A program made the position numbers and the translations under genes. The notes under the pieces were generated by a model, which was given only the letters and a program-made list of their open reading frames with translations, had not been told where the DNA came from and did no database searches. A DNA stretch of 64,000 nucleotides. Origin: Typha latifolia. Its lineage: Eukaryota > Streptophyta > Magnoliopsida > Poales > Typhaceae. The DNA is taken from positions 4,712,001 through 4,776,000 of the forward strand of contig CM034105.1 of NCBI GenBank assembly GCA_019914945.1, read 5' to 3'. The first letter of the stretch is position 1. The number at the start of each line of letters is the position of its first letter. Positions 48,385-60,720 of this stretch are shown one piece after another.

Positions 48385-51300
48385 TCAAGAGCTATCTTGC
48401 TTCGGCTTCCTGCTCAATTCTGAATATTGTCCGCCCATCAACTGCAGAATCTCCTGCCACAAGCTCGAAGAATCAGCCGCTGCCCCGGTTATCAATTGTG
48501 AGCTGCATGCAGCAACAACCCAATAATCTGACTCAATCTCCCCTAGCAACTGATCATACTGCCATCCTGCGTATCCTACAAAGAATCTGAAGTCCTGAGG
48601 CCTAAGAATGCCTTTCTTGACCAAGGCAGCAGCTTCTTCTAAGCTGTTCCTGGCACCGAAGCATACACCAGAGACAACTTCCTCAAAGCCTGGGATTGGT
48701 GAACTTTCACCTGTCTTCAGTAAGAACATGCTGGCATCAAGGGGACCTCCAAAGTAGAGAGAACAGTCTGCAAAAGTTGTTGCTAAGTCGGAGTTTGATG
48801 GCTTCATGTGCTTGATCTTCTTGTTCAGTGGGCGGTTAAGGATGACACCAAATGGGCCCTCTCTGGGGTCTCTGGATCCCAGTCTCAGGAGGAGGACGAC
48901 TGTTCTTTCGAAACTGCTGACTCCGTCAAGCTTTTCAGTCGCAACTAGCACACATCCAGTTTCTGGCATTGGAATGGGATGGGCCCACTTTGTACTAAGG
49001 CGTTGCAGTTGCTCACTAGAGGCTGTTCCCTTGATAAGAGCATCAGAATCCAGTGATTGCTCCTGAGTGAGAAGTTTTCTCAAAATTACAATAAATTGAT
49101 TACAAAAAAAAAGAAAAAACCCAGTACACAGATATAGCTGTAACCACTGTATTATTTGAAACAATAATGAAATACAGTGAACTAGACGACTATTTGTCTT
49201 CCACTCTCAGTGGCCTTCCAAGGAAAATAATGGGTGACCTATAGCAACAGCTTTAAAAAGTCCTATCAAATAATTCACTTGCATGACACATGCTAAATGT
49301 TAAAGAGGAGACAGCAAATAACTCTGTAAAATAACAGTTCTCATATAGTTGTTCTATCGAAAATTTATTCATTGTGTAAGGTAATTATAAACCAAGAGTA
49401 ATAACAATTTTAAAAAGAAAAGAACTAAGTTGAGGGTGCATCATTAAACGTCAAATAGAAAATTAAATATCAGGTAAGAAATCAGATATCAACTATGTCA
49501 TTTCCAGCTTGTAGATGCTTAAGTTTTGGATACCATGTCATAAATTGTGCACCATACACTCTTGTTAGTTCCAATTAGTTAATAATATAAGAACTCTACC
49601 CCGTTACCTACTTGAAATGGAAGTACGGAACACAATAAATTCTTGTTTAAATAGTTTTGCATAGACACTGCAAACCAAAAGTATGAGCAACTCAAAATAT
49701 GCTTATGTATAATACTATTGTTACTAATTTATGGATTAAATAATCAAATTATTTAAAATGAAGAAAAATTGCAATGATCAATCATCCTAAGGGTGGATCA
49801 TTGGTTGTTTAGATATTAAACTGCCCCCTCTTTGACCTCAGATCTTGTAATGCAGGTGGGTGGGTACTGGAAATTGCCTGTCAGTTTTAGTATTGGGATA
49901 GGATTTCTGTTGGCTCCAACTGAACGGTCTTCAGGGCAGAGTGGAAGAAGGGAGGGTAAACCATTCCTAATATGGGTCTAGACAATTTCTTTTTTCTGAT
50001 ACTTCAACAAAAAAAGTTCATCCTCTTTCTGAATGAGAGGACCAAAATATTGAAGATCTTCAATGAGAAGAAGCAAATCAGCTTGAAGATTTCAACATAA
50101 ATTGATTTGTATTTGGTAGCAGACATGTTTGGTCATTTCCCCTTCCATTTTAAAGTTAGTCAAAGAGGGTAGATCCAGGGAAAATAAAAATATCATTCTT
50201 CCGTTAAATTATATGTTGTGCAGGGGTCAATTAGGCAATCCCAAAGCTGGCTTGGTTATTGATAAGTCAATAACATGCATCACAAAATCCTATAAACATA
50301 GCATGAGATCAAATGTAACACCAGTTGCAATAGAGGAAGACATCTAGCAAGGCATCGTAGAGATCATTCAATCTGAACTAACCTGCTCCCAAGCCACAAG
50401 ATTTGCTCTAAAATCTCTCCAGTCAGACAAGGTGTGGTTTGACTTGTGTTTGGAGTCAGATTTTGATTTGTCATTCCCTGGATTTCTTCCCTCTGGAGAA
50501 TCTTCCTGAGGAATAGATGAATCACCGTTTCCTGCAGAAGTAAATAACTTGTGTTTGGCACTGCCTCCAACATCCGAATCATAAAGTATGCAAGTCACTC
50601 AACAAAAAGATTCGATTTCAGAAAATAGATTAACAGGAAAAAGTCAGCAGCAATTTCCATCTTTGAGATATTTCTCATTGACTCAGTTCAAATCTTCTGA
50701 ATAAACATGCAATTCAAAAGTGTGGAAATCAAATTGCAGATTGGATGGACATAAAAATTCAAAAAGATAATAGATTTGCAGCGCCAACACACTGACAAAA
50801 AATGAACTAATGAAGTAGTCTTTTTCCTCATAAACATTAGTGAAGGCAATGTGGCCTCCAGCCCTAAAGAAGTTCAATTTTAATTTCCTCAAATTTGTCA
50901 CATTCATGATTCCATTATATACATGCATTTCAACCATCTTCTGATTCTGATCCTTCTTAATATAATATGAAATTTTCAAAGGTAAATGATATGGGCACCT
51001 ATAACCAGCAACTTGAATGGCTCATCCAAAACTCACATGAGTGCCTATAGCCAAACAACTTCAATGTACATGATACAGGATATTCTCAAATAAACAGCAT
51101 AGAACAGCTGCAATACAAAGGAGAGGGAGCAAAAGAGGGTTCTCAAGGAGAGCAACATCATGAGAAGAAAAGGAAGAAGGAAGATATCCAGCATGGCTTT
51201 TCCATACTTCTCTTTAATAATAATTCTGACTGAAAAGCACACCCACAAGCACTGATGAAATCCTCCTTGTCTGCCTTTATTAGATTTGCTTGGTTACTCA

Positions 51301-53716
51301 GGAATCTTGAATAAGGAAAGTGCTAGACCTTAGTACGCTGCCTAAATCCCAGTAATGATCATCATTTACCTATTGTTACAAGAAAACATGAGGTTACATA
51401 TTTTAATGAATCAGGGTATCTGAAGTTACTTACACAAAGAAAGGAAAAGTACCTATAAAGTGAGTTTGGGCTTTTGAGCTAAGAAAATAAGTACTTTAAA
51501 GCAGGTTTGACACTCTAGTCAAAAGCTTCCAGAGCCTACTTTAATGATCCTAAAATTGTTCCTTTTCAGACTCTTGTGAGGAATTAAAATCATTTATTTA
51601 ATACAACCTGAAGAAAAAGATTTTTTTTAAAATAAAAGTATAGCTTAAACTGCAACACAAATGAAACAGTATCAGGAAGACCAAAAAAGAAAAAAAAAAT
51701 GGTGAAACATAAGCTAAAATAATAGTCTGGCTTTCTTTTAATATTTATCTTATCTTTTCCAGTGAGAGATCAATCTTCTTCTTTTAAAGGGTTGTTTATG
51801 GTCCTTTCATTTTGGATGATTTTCTTTAAATAGGTTAGAGATACTGCCTGTTTTCCAACAGGGTTTGAACCATTTATTGGAGCGTACTAAGTAGTATCAC
51901 ATTTATAGACATCACTGGTCAAACCTACAGAAGAATCTAAGGAAGAACAAGAGCTAATGCTTGTCTTTAGCATATAGAGGTGCTTACACTATTCAACATG
52001 TCAATGTAGTACTGGGATGTAGGTTCAAAAACAAGTTTGCAAAGTATAAGAATGTAAGGGTGGATCTCATCCCACATGTTTGTACTATACCTGCAAACAA
52101 GCTCTCGCATAGAAACTTCACCGACCAATAATTAAAAGGAATTACAATCTACCATTTAACTGTATTAAGGATATTAAGTTAGAAGTTATGGCACAATTCA
52201 TATGCATAAGAATTGTGCAAAGCCACAAAGCAAAGGGTGAACTCATTCCAGAACACCAGATAATACACTTGCAACCTCAGGAACTGAAGAAGCTGCCAAG
52301 AAAAAAGGCTGCCAGATAAAGAAAAAGATCAAAACTCAGAAAGACATAAGAAGAATGAAACTGGAGAACACATGAAGGTTGCTTCGGATCAATGCATCTG
52401 TCAGTGATGATTGCAGTATTCAAATCAAATTTCAAATTAGAAGGAAAATAAGAACTAACTATCTATAATGCAAAACCAAGATCCGAAACAACATACAGGA
52501 ACCAAACTTATGCATGCCATATCAAAATATTCTGAAATGTTCAGTTAGAAATTAAATAATGCCTCTGAGGATAAAAGGAATAGAGGAAACTAACAAATGT
52601 GTACTCTATAACTTCAAAACGTCAGAAACATGGCTTATTTATTTGCAGACCTAACAGATTTCTTTGATGAACATCATCTTATTCTTCACTATAGGAATGA
52701 AAGTATAAAGATAAAAAAGGGTTGACATTTTTGCTGAATGCTTGCTCCTACAAAATTGATCACTTTACTAGTATTAAGTAAGAAATTGCATTTATAGAAC
52801 AAAAAAAAATTAAAAGTGGAATTTAAGAAATTGGAAGTCAAGAAAGCAGGAACATAACCGGGGCTTTCACACTAGCTATGAAATCAGCAAATTATATCAA
52901 AAGTGGTTATTAAGTTTTACTCTTTGATCATTATGATATTTTGGACTTCACACGCAGATGAAAGAAAAGATCACCTAAAGAATTCCCCTATGATATAACT
53001 CGCATGCATAACATAACCACATGCAAGAGTGTGACATAAAAGTCATCAAGTAGCCAACAAATGCTTTGGAAACCTTTCACATAGTCCTAATCAGAAAAGG
53101 AGGTGCTTTAAGACTTCTCACATTGCAGAAGCTTATACAAGAAGCGAAGTTCATCCGCTCATCTATCAAATTTTATGAAACCAGGAAGAAGTTTCAACAG
53201 AGCAGATTGTACGAGCTAGAATTCCAAACCAATTTGAAAAAGAAAATTATGCCTATTTTTCAATCTAACAAACAACTAACTCAAATTAACCATTAGGACA
53301 TCCAAAAAGAGAATGAAAGAAAAACAAAAACTTCTTTCTTTTCTTCCAGCCACGTCATAATCAAAGAGTTCCAATCTTCCTCACCAAAATCCACGTAAAA
53401 GACCCATATTTGGGGATTTAATTACTGCAAAAGGCGACACCCAAATGCCAAATCATGCAAAAAGAGAAGAGAAAACGTTACCCGAAGAAGAAGGGTTGTC
53501 ATGGTTCTTCTTCTTCCCCGTCGCACTCACCACCACAACCAACGACCTCTCCCTCCCCGTCCCCCTCATCCTCCTCCTTCCCACCATCGGAACCCTAACC
53601 CCGCCGGCGACACTCCACCAGGAGGTCGTTCTCGCCGCCGGCAGAGATATATCGTACTTCCTAGGGGATCCGAGAACGAATCCGCCGCTCTTGAGATTGA
53701 GAGCCCACACGTCCAT
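48385..53716 (-). CDS. UPF0301/AlgH (DUF179) domain protein, 3 exons
   Basis: The exons are 53716-53482, 50531-50383 and 49062-48385. They join in frame to give 353 residues, with introns of 2950 and 1320 bp. Residues 1-70 are Arg/Ser/Val-rich with few acids, like a chloroplast transit peptide. The AlgH fold begins near residue 160: GCVLVATEKLDG, TVVLLLRLG, GPFGVILNRPL, YFGGPLD, and the C-terminal FVGYAGWQYDQLLGEI and DYWVVAA signatures are all intact. Bacterial relatives are called AlgH or YqgE. The biochemical function is unknown in plants (Arabidopsis relatives At1g33780 and At3g29240, from memory). The gene is convergent with the ERF gene. The very long first intron has no recognisable coding insert. 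Confidence 0.92.
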
Positions 53717-53916
53717 CCTTTACTCCTCCGAAGAACTCGAGATTCTCCCTTTGTTTTCGGATCTTTAGAGAAGGGAGGAGGGAGGGGGGGTCGTTGGAAA
53801 CGATGAGAGGATCGAGGAGAGAGACCGGAGAATGGAGGAAAGAGTAGTAGTAGGTGCGGTCACCGCAGGTAGAGATAAGCTTGTGGTTCGCATCCCCAGA
53901 CACTTAAAGTCGTCGT

Positions 53917-53945
53917 TTTCTTCTTCTTCTTCTTCTTCTTCTTCT
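53917..53945. repeat. (TTC)n microsatellite upstream of the AlgH-domain gene
   Basis: About nine TTC units (GAA on the gene's own strand), about 200 bp before its start codon. GA/GAA tracts are frequent in plant leaders and core promoters. Confidence 0.9.
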
Positions 53946-55936
53946 AAATTATAACTTAATTATCTCACCACAAATTAATTAGCGCTTAATTATCTCTATT
54001 AGTCTTGTTGTATATATCTGATCCAGATGTTGTACTGTGATATTACTTTACTTATCCAATTGTACTAGATATTAGTACTCGAATATATGAACTTTAATTA
54101 AATCTAAAAATTTTCAAAAGATTATATTTATTAAATAAGAGTTAGCATTTCTAGATAACATAAAATTCGTTCGTATGCAGTCAAACCAAACATCAACCAA
54201 AAAAGATTTATTAAAAAAGAAAAACCCAACATCAATTACTCACCAAAGGAATGATTCTGAGAGAGATCCGAGTTGAGTTAAACTCCAACTCGGGTTCACT
54301 CGGTGGCTGACTCGGCCAGCCAGACACACATCGGGCCCACCACCGATCCACTTGTTCCCGAATCATGCTGCACGTGTTACGCACGAGATTAAAAAAAGAG
54401 TTGAGAGAGAAAATAACCCCCATAAATAAGTGTGTTATTTATTCCCAAATAAATGGGACATAATTCCTAGGGAAATCTAATAAAAATATTTTATATTTTG
54501 CTTTTATTATTGTTTACACCCTACTATATAGATATTATCATTCGAGCTCTACATTTTGTTTTAAATTTCTCAGAACTTTAATTATTATTTACACCCTATA
54601 TATATATATATATATATTATCATTTGACCCGCTATATTTTTTTTTTTTAATTTTTCAACAATACCCTGTCATTAATTTTATTATATGTCAGTTATTCTAT
54701 AGATAAGTTCAGATAGTTTATAGGTGAAAAATAATTGTAATACCATTGAATAAGTCTTTTTTAATTAAGATAAAATTAAATGGTGCACTATATTTTAAAG
54801 TTGAGGGTTTTTATTTTTTTCTTATCTTCACAATCAATAGAATATTTTCTGTTGTCGATATAAACATTAACTAGAATGTATTTAAAGAAATAATAAATTT
54901 ACGGTAGATGTAAATAATATTTAAAACAAATAAAATACTTAATCTATTTCCCTAATTCGTATTTGTAGGATTAGACTACAAATTTAGTGATGATAACTTT
55001 TAATATTTTGGGTTAATTATATTTTACCCTCGAATAGTTTAACTCAACTCTATTAAATATCTGTATACTTTCAACTTAAGTATTGCAACTGTTATTTTCT
55101 TCCTTATATTTGATAAAACACATACTTAAATTTAAAAGTCCTCGACAGAGACAAAATTATAAATAATTAGATAGATTTTTTAATACATCTAAAATAATAT
55201 TAAATTTTCTATGACAAAAATACTCATATATTTAATATATCTATCGTACATTTATTACTTCTTCTCTTGGGGTGAGATTCGATGATATGGCTTCAATGTT
55301 CTGTTTGAAAGTCATCTCCTCCTTTCTCTACTCAGATGATTGTCGCTTGTGTAAATTTTCTTGCTGTGGGTCGTGTGTGTGTCTCGAATAAGATTGTTTT
55401 AGGATTCTATTTAGTTTCACGGTGTATCTAAAATTTAATTAGTATTATTTTAAATAAACTAAAAAGAAGAATAACAAATTTGAAAGCATACTATAACTTT
55501 TATCACTTGTATACCATATTAAACTGCAAATTAAATGCCACCAATACAATCATATAAAGAGCATGTAGATTGCTCTTGGAACTGGACAAGAATCATTTCA
55601 AAAAGATGTAAAATATTGGCCAAACTCAGGTCCCCAGATTACGCTAGGCAGCTGATCATATTATAGTAACCTTCTTATAAGAGCTTTATTATATTAAAAC
55701 GATTACATTACAGGAGAAAAATAACAACTGAGCATAACTACCGTACAAAAACATTCAATAACATTTGAGTTGCAATGTTCACACAAGACAACAGATCAAA
55801 TCCATAAATAACAACGCAGAAAATTTGTTTCTGTGGTAAAGCAAAACAATGCTAGAAACTCCTATTAGTCCAAAAATATGAGGCACATCACCTCGTTATC
55901 CTCCTTATAACGGACCGTTTGCACTATACATGATGC
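53946..55936. other. AT-rich spacer between the AlgH-domain and LeuRS genes
   Basis: It includes an imperfect tandem repeat of about 75 bp at 54504-54662, the second unit expanded by a TA run. The units resemble 27640-27720. About 55560-55936 is presumably the LeuRS 3' UTR. A short GC-richer patch at about 54240-54420 has no recognisable coding content. Confidence 0.5.
54504..54662. repeat. diverged tandem repeat with an embedded TA run
   Basis: Unit 1 (54504-54576) and unit 2 (54579-54662) share TTATTATTGTTTACACCCTA-like starts, ATTATCATT in the middle and TTTTAATTTTTC-like ends. A third, single copy lies near 27640-27720. Confidence 0.5.
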
Positions 55937-58900
55937 TTAAGATCCATGTTGAGCTCCAATAGTAGAGAATTCTGATTTGCCAAGGAAGATTGCAACAGGA
56001 CTTCCGGGAGATGGAGGATTCTGAGTTAGCAAGGATATGTATGAGCCAGATTTATGACGAGCAGAGTCATCAGATGAAGACAAAATCTCCACATGTTCAA
56101 GACCCAGCTGCCTCTTTATTAAATCAGAGTTCTCCTGGAGAACTTCAAGTTCACCAAAGGGCAGCTTCAAATCCAGAGCCTGGGGACCAACACCTTTCGT
56201 TTCATCCTTCTTAAACTTGATGAAAGGCATGCAAAGCTTCTGGATCTGCTTAAAGTTAGCATCCTGTCCAATAGAACTTAACTTTAATGCTTCAAGAATA
56301 TCTTTGTCAGGAGCAAAGGAAGCACTTTCTCTGTCATATTTAGTTTGGAGTATCTTCAAGCATTCTTCCTTCCAACCATCATATTGCTCATTGACATATA
56401 TCAGACCTACTGACAGCTTGTTTTCTTGTATTGGAGGAGCCGGAGCACCTTTTTTAGCCTTTTTGGGACCCAATTCTTGCTTCTGGAGCAGCTTTCTCAT
56501 CAATACTATAGAGTCCTGCAGATATTTGTTAGCAATTCTTAAAGTGTTGTCTGGGGTATCTGCCTTTGGCCAACCTGCAGTTACTGCAAAACCATTCTTC
56601 TTTAAGATGTTTTTCCACACATGCTCCGCATAGTGTGGACAGATAGGAGTGATAAGCCTTGTCTGAACATCCATAAATCGCCACAACAACTCGCGGTTCA
56701 TACCTCCTGCTCCACATGAAAACCTATACTCATCTCTAGCAGCCTGAAGGTCATAAAACCCAGTCTTGAGAGCTTCTCTGAACATGAAGCCGTTGTAGCT
56801 CTTTTCGGTTTCTACAACTGCGAAATTTATTTCGTTGGCAAATACTCGGTCAGCATAAGTAGACAGAGGGCCTGCTCTCAAAGATGACTCGGCAGCCAAT
56901 ACTTCTTCCATCCAAGCAATTTCTTTAGTAAGCCTCAGTATTGCAGCATTTGCAGTTTCAAAGACAAAGTTTGCATCATCCATACCATCACCAGCATCTG
57001 CAAGAGAAAATCTAGTGGCATCAGAGGAGAACTCCTCTATAGCCTGGCGAAGGGTCCTGAAATTCCCAGTTGATTTTGACATTTTCTCTGAATTTAGCAT
57101 AAGATGCCCATTGCAACGAAAACCACGAGGCCACTGATGCTTGGGAAGAAGTGCTGAGTGGTTATAGATGCAAAATGTAAGATGATTTTGGATAAGATCT
57201 TTCCCAGATACTCGGATGTCAAAGGGGTACCAGTATTCAAATTCTTTCTTCATTTTGTTTAGTACAGTAGAAGGGATGTCAGATTTTGGATCTGGACCAC
57301 CACAAAAGACATACTCCCATACTTCATCTGTCATTTGATCTGGCCTGAATGAAGATATATCTGATCCATACATGTCTCCATTTTGCAACAGATGAGCAAT
57401 TGTATAATACGCCATGTAAAGGGTTGAATCAGAAAGTGATTCAACAAGGAACTGCTCATCCCATGGAAGACGAGTACCTAGTCCAAAAGACCGTGAACAA
57501 GCCCATTGATTCAGCCAGCTCAGTGTATGTTCAAAACCATTTCGTGTTTCAGAACAGAATGTATTCATATTCTCTAAGCACTCCACTGCCTTTTCCTTCC
57601 ATTCTTCCTCACCATATGTTATGTACCACTGATCTGTGAGAGCCACAACACACTCATCCCCGGATCTAGACATGACTTTCTTCTCAGGCTCACTGTACAT
57701 TACTGCCAAGCCAGACTCCAAAAGTTTGCTCCTTATCAGTGGCTTCACTTCTTGAACTTTTTTCCCTTTGAACTCTCCAACCAGCATTGTACCATCAGTA
57801 AAACCTTTCAAATATGTCAATCTTTTAGCCTCTGCAAGTTTCTCTTTGTCATTCTGACTCTTGATCTTAAGATCGAGGCACACCTTCTCTGCAGATTTGT
57901 CCCCAAATTCAGGGATATTAATAATAGGTATGACCTCAAAAGGCAGAACCCAGTCATCTTTGACTCCATATTTTGACCTTAAAGCTGGCTTTGATATTAA
58001 ATCTTGCAATGCCATGAAGTCATCTGGTGAGTCACTGGGAACACTCGTCACTATGCCTGTACCCTTATCTGTTAATATGGTGAGCATGGGGAGCGAGTAT
58101 ATAATTTCATTAAAAGCAAGAGGAGATTTTATTGGCAAACCAATCAGATCATATCCAGACAACTCAAGCAAGCAGGTTGGTTTCTCTGGGACCCTGGATA
58201 GTTTCTGATAAGCAAGGTTTAATGCCGCCCTCTGTGTAAGAATGAACACATCAGTCTCATTAATCTCAAAAGCCCCATATTTCCCATCAGGCAGCACCCA
58301 AGAGTTTGTTTGTCCATACATTGTCTCAGGCCTCAATGTTGCAGCTGCCAAATACACTTTCTTACCCTCCAGGGCCTTCAACTTTGAGGGGAAAGGAGGG
58401 ATGACCTCCATCTTAATCAGGACATATTCTTGTGGCTGAACACCTTCACCGGTCGCCCTATCATGATCTGCACAGGGTTGGCCATCCAATGGAGAATAGA
58501 TTGTGTACCTCATATCCTTGACAATCTTTCCCATGTTCTTCAATTTCTTCATTTGCCATTTAACAAATGAATCATAAAATGGATTCATATCAGTTGTTAT
58601 AAATGAGCGTCTCCAATCACATCCCAGTCCGAAAGCCTTAAGGTCTTCTTTAGCCAAAGGGGGAAAGTAAGACAACCAGTGATACGGATCTTGAAATTTA
58701 GCAATTTCATCATCTGAGAGACCAAAGCTTGTCATAATCTCCCACTGATATTTATCTCCACTGGACTTGGCAGCAGCCTTGGACCTCTTGCTCTTAAATT
58801 TATCAGGGGCAACAATGTTTTCCTGTTCAGCTTTGCTGTCATCAGCAACCTCATTGCTTGGTTCCTCCTCCATGGAAGGAAACACAGGGGGGTTCCCAAA

Positions 58901-59239
58901 CTGTTTTATCTCCCGTGCAAGTTTGTCGGCAGAGGCCTTGATGGGCATTCCAGTACAATGGAAAGCAAAGGGCAAGAGTACATTACAACCACGCAGTCTG
59001 TGATAGGCAGCACCAAACTCGAGCTTGGAGAGGGTGAAGGCATGGCCCAAATGTAGCAAGCCATTCATGTAAGGGTAAGGGAAGTTACCAAAAAACTTCT
59101 CACCTGGCTCAGGGGGTTTGCTGCCAGGTTCAGCCTCAAAAACCTTGTTCTCTTCCCAATATTTTTGGACCTCTGACTGTATCTTATTAAGCAGGTCTCT
59201 CCGAGCATAGCTCCTTCCCCCCTCAGCATTTGTTGACAT
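55937..59239 (-). CDS. leucyl-tRNA synthetase, cytosolic (eukaryotic type)
   Basis: One uninterrupted coding exon of 1100 residues, the usual length of plant cytosolic LeuRS. It charges tRNA-Leu with leucine in two ATP-dependent steps. The class I HIGH signature appears as HLGH (residues 63-66) in FPYPYMNGLLHLGHAF, and KMSKS is intact at 719-723. The inserted CP1 editing domain shows its threonine-rich TLRPETMYGQTN and, near residue 400, GTGIVTSVPSDSPDD, so proofreading of misacylated tRNA should be retained. The C-terminal extension is of the archaeal/eukaryotic type. The N-terminus (MSTNAEGGRSYARRDLL) has no transit peptide, which separates it from the organellar bacterial-type enzyme. The leader is interrupted by an intron (about 60478-59248). 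It resembles Arabidopsis At1g09620. Confidence 0.98.
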   Translation of the reverse strand: MSTNAEGGRSYARRDLLNKIQSEVQKYWEENKVFEAEPGSKPPEPGEKFFGNFPYPYMNGLLHLGHAFTLSKLEFGAAYHRLRGCNVLLPFAFHCTGMPIKASADKLAREIKQFGNPPVFPSMEEEPSNEVADDSKAEQENIVAPDKFKSKRSKAAAKSSGDKYQWEIMTSFGLSDDEIAKFQDPYHWLSYFPPLAKEDLKAFGLGCDWRRSFITTDMNPFYDSFVKWQMKKLKNMGKIVKDMRYTIYSPLDGQPCADHDRATGEGVQPQEYVLIKMEVIPPFPSKLKALEGKKVYLAAATLRPETMYGQTNSWVLPDGKYGAFEINETDVFILTQRAALNLAYQKLSRVPEKPTCLLELSGYDLIGLPIKSPLAFNEIIYSLPMLTILTDKGTGIVTSVPSDSPDDFMALQDLISKPALRSKYGVKDDWVLPFEVIPIINIPEFGDKSAEKVCLDLKIKSQNDKEKLAEAKRLTYLKGFTDGTMLVGEFKGKKVQEVKPLIRSKLLESGLAVMYSEPEKKVMSRSGDECVVALTDQWYITYGEEEWKEKAVECLENMNTFCSETRNGFEHTLSWLNQWACSRSFGLGTRLPWDEQFLVESLSDSTLYMAYYTIAHLLQNGDMYGSDISSFRPDQMTDEVWEYVFCGGPDPKSDIPSTVLNKMKKEFEYWYPFDIRVSGKDLIQNHLTFCIYNHSALLPKHQWPRGFRCNGHLMLNSEKMSKSTGNFRTLRQAIEEFSSDATRFSLADAGDGMDDANFVFETANAAILRLTKEIAWMEEVLAAESSLRAGPLSTYADRVFANEINFAVVETEKSYNGFMFREALKTGFYDLQAARDEYRFSCGAGGMNRELLWRFMDVQTRLITPICPHYAEHVWKNILKKNGFAVTAGWPKADTPDNTLRIANKYLQDSIVLMRKLLQKQELGPKKAKKGAPAPPIQENKLSVGLIYVNEQYDGWKEECLKILQTKYDRESASFAPDKDILEALKLSSIGQDANFKQIQKLCMPFIKFKKDETKGVGPQALDLKLPFGELEVLQENSDLIKRQLGLEHVEILSSSDDSARHKSGSYISLLTQNPPSPGSPVAIFLGKSEFSTIGAQHGS

Positions 59240-60720
59240 TTCTCTATTAGAATCAATAAAAAATTAGAACATAATGAAGCTTTATTCACTATTACATGAA
59301 ATTAGATATTCAGTCACTGAAAGTACTAATTATGCAAAATCAAAGACATAATCTAATATAAAATAACTAAATTCAGCTCTTGGAAGCCCAAATTTGCAAT
59401 AATGGTTCTTGTGATGTTATGGAACTCACATCTCAAGAGTCTTGTATTTTTACTAACAATAAGGTAGGAAATTTCAGCAAACAAACAGATCCACAATATC
59501 CAATGTCGGAATCAAATTTACTACATAAACCAACTGCACATAAATTCAAAGTAAGACACAATTATTAATCAATAAGATATATTTAACCTGCCTAAACAAC
59601 ACGAATAAGATGAAATCCTATATGCAAACTTAACTACCAAATTGAGCAACAAAATACGATATTAATCAGTATTATATAGACATTAAACTTTGGGAGAAAA
59701 GAAAATTCACTAGATCAGCTAGCAAGATCCACTCCAAAGCATGGTTTTATAAGATTGTAGGCGGTATGGCGGACAAGGGATTATGTAGTTCCTAGGCGCT
59801 AGGCGGTGCCTAGACGAGCAACCAGAATTCATGATGGTTAGAAAATTAAAAAATTAAAAATAACAATAATTAGAGAAGAAGTTAGTTAAGAACTATAATA
59901 AGCTATTAGAATCCACTAAATCATCAACATGTACAATAATTTTGAATTTCAGAATCAATCTACATATTAAAATGTGATTCGATGCTAATGCGATCGCCTA
60001 GGCAGAGGCTAGGTATTTTCTATCTTAGACGGGATCCTAGGCGTTAAAACTTAAAAGTGAGAGTTTTTTACTTTTTTAAAACAATGCTCCTAAAAGAGAA
60101 GAATTTCCAGAAAATTACATATTATTGATACAAAGATATACTGTGCAGCAGAAAACTTCAGAACCCGTTATATTCAAAGACCCATACAAGATTTGTGACT
60201 AATAGCGAGTAGCAGCCCTACTACAGTAAAGAAACAGAACTGAAAGCAAACATTAATTAGGCAATCGACCTGCTACAATCATCCCAAATCAAGAAACTGC
60301 GGCCCAGAACTGGATTGCTAAGAAACTATCCACTAAATTGAAAAATCATTTCGACAGAAATAAGAGTATTCTTGCGTTTCGTTGTTAAATTTGAGAAATT
60401 TTCGTTAAGGACCGCAAATGGAGACCAGAAGACAAAATCATAGTAAGTGGGAGTGTGAAAAGGAGCCTTTGAGATTACCTTATTCTCAGCTCCGTAGCAC
60501 CCACGAAGTAAGAAGAGACTCTTCGAATCAAAGCCAGCGACTTGGGTTTCTCTCCTTCTATAAAAAGATCATTTGCAAAAAAATAGCTTGCCCTCAGTCG
60601 CAGGTTGACCCTCGTCGCCGCTGCACGAGGAAGAGAGCGACGCGAAGACGACGGCGCAAGGGCTTCAGGCAAGGATTTGAGGAGAAGAGCACGATTTAGG
60701 TTTAGGGGGTTGGATAGTAT
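59240..60720 (-). promoter_or_regulatory. 5' leader of LeuRS with a 5'-UTR intron
   Basis: A GC-richer first exon (about 60715-60479) ends at AATAAG|GTAATC. The acceptor TAATAG lies just before the ATG region at 59239, giving an intron of about 1.2 kb. The exon begins near CCTAAACCTAAAT, a telo-box-like motif common in translation-machinery genes. Introns in the leaders of highly expressed plant genes often raise expression. The boundaries are inferred. Confidence 0.55.
59739..60087. mobile_element. MITE in the LeuRS 5'-UTR intron (CCTAGGCG-type)
   Basis: The left end, GCATGGTTTTATAAG, and the right end, TTTTTTAAAACAATGC, are near-inverted. Inside each end lie CCTAGGCG/CGCCTAGG words (59791-59815 and 59990-60045) that pair across the AT-rich centre. 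Elements with AATGCTTTTAAAA-like ends and GCCTAGGCG interiors are widespread hAT-like MITEs of plants (from memory). The flanks CTCCAAA and CTCCTAAAA suggest an imperfect target duplication. Confidence 0.55.
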
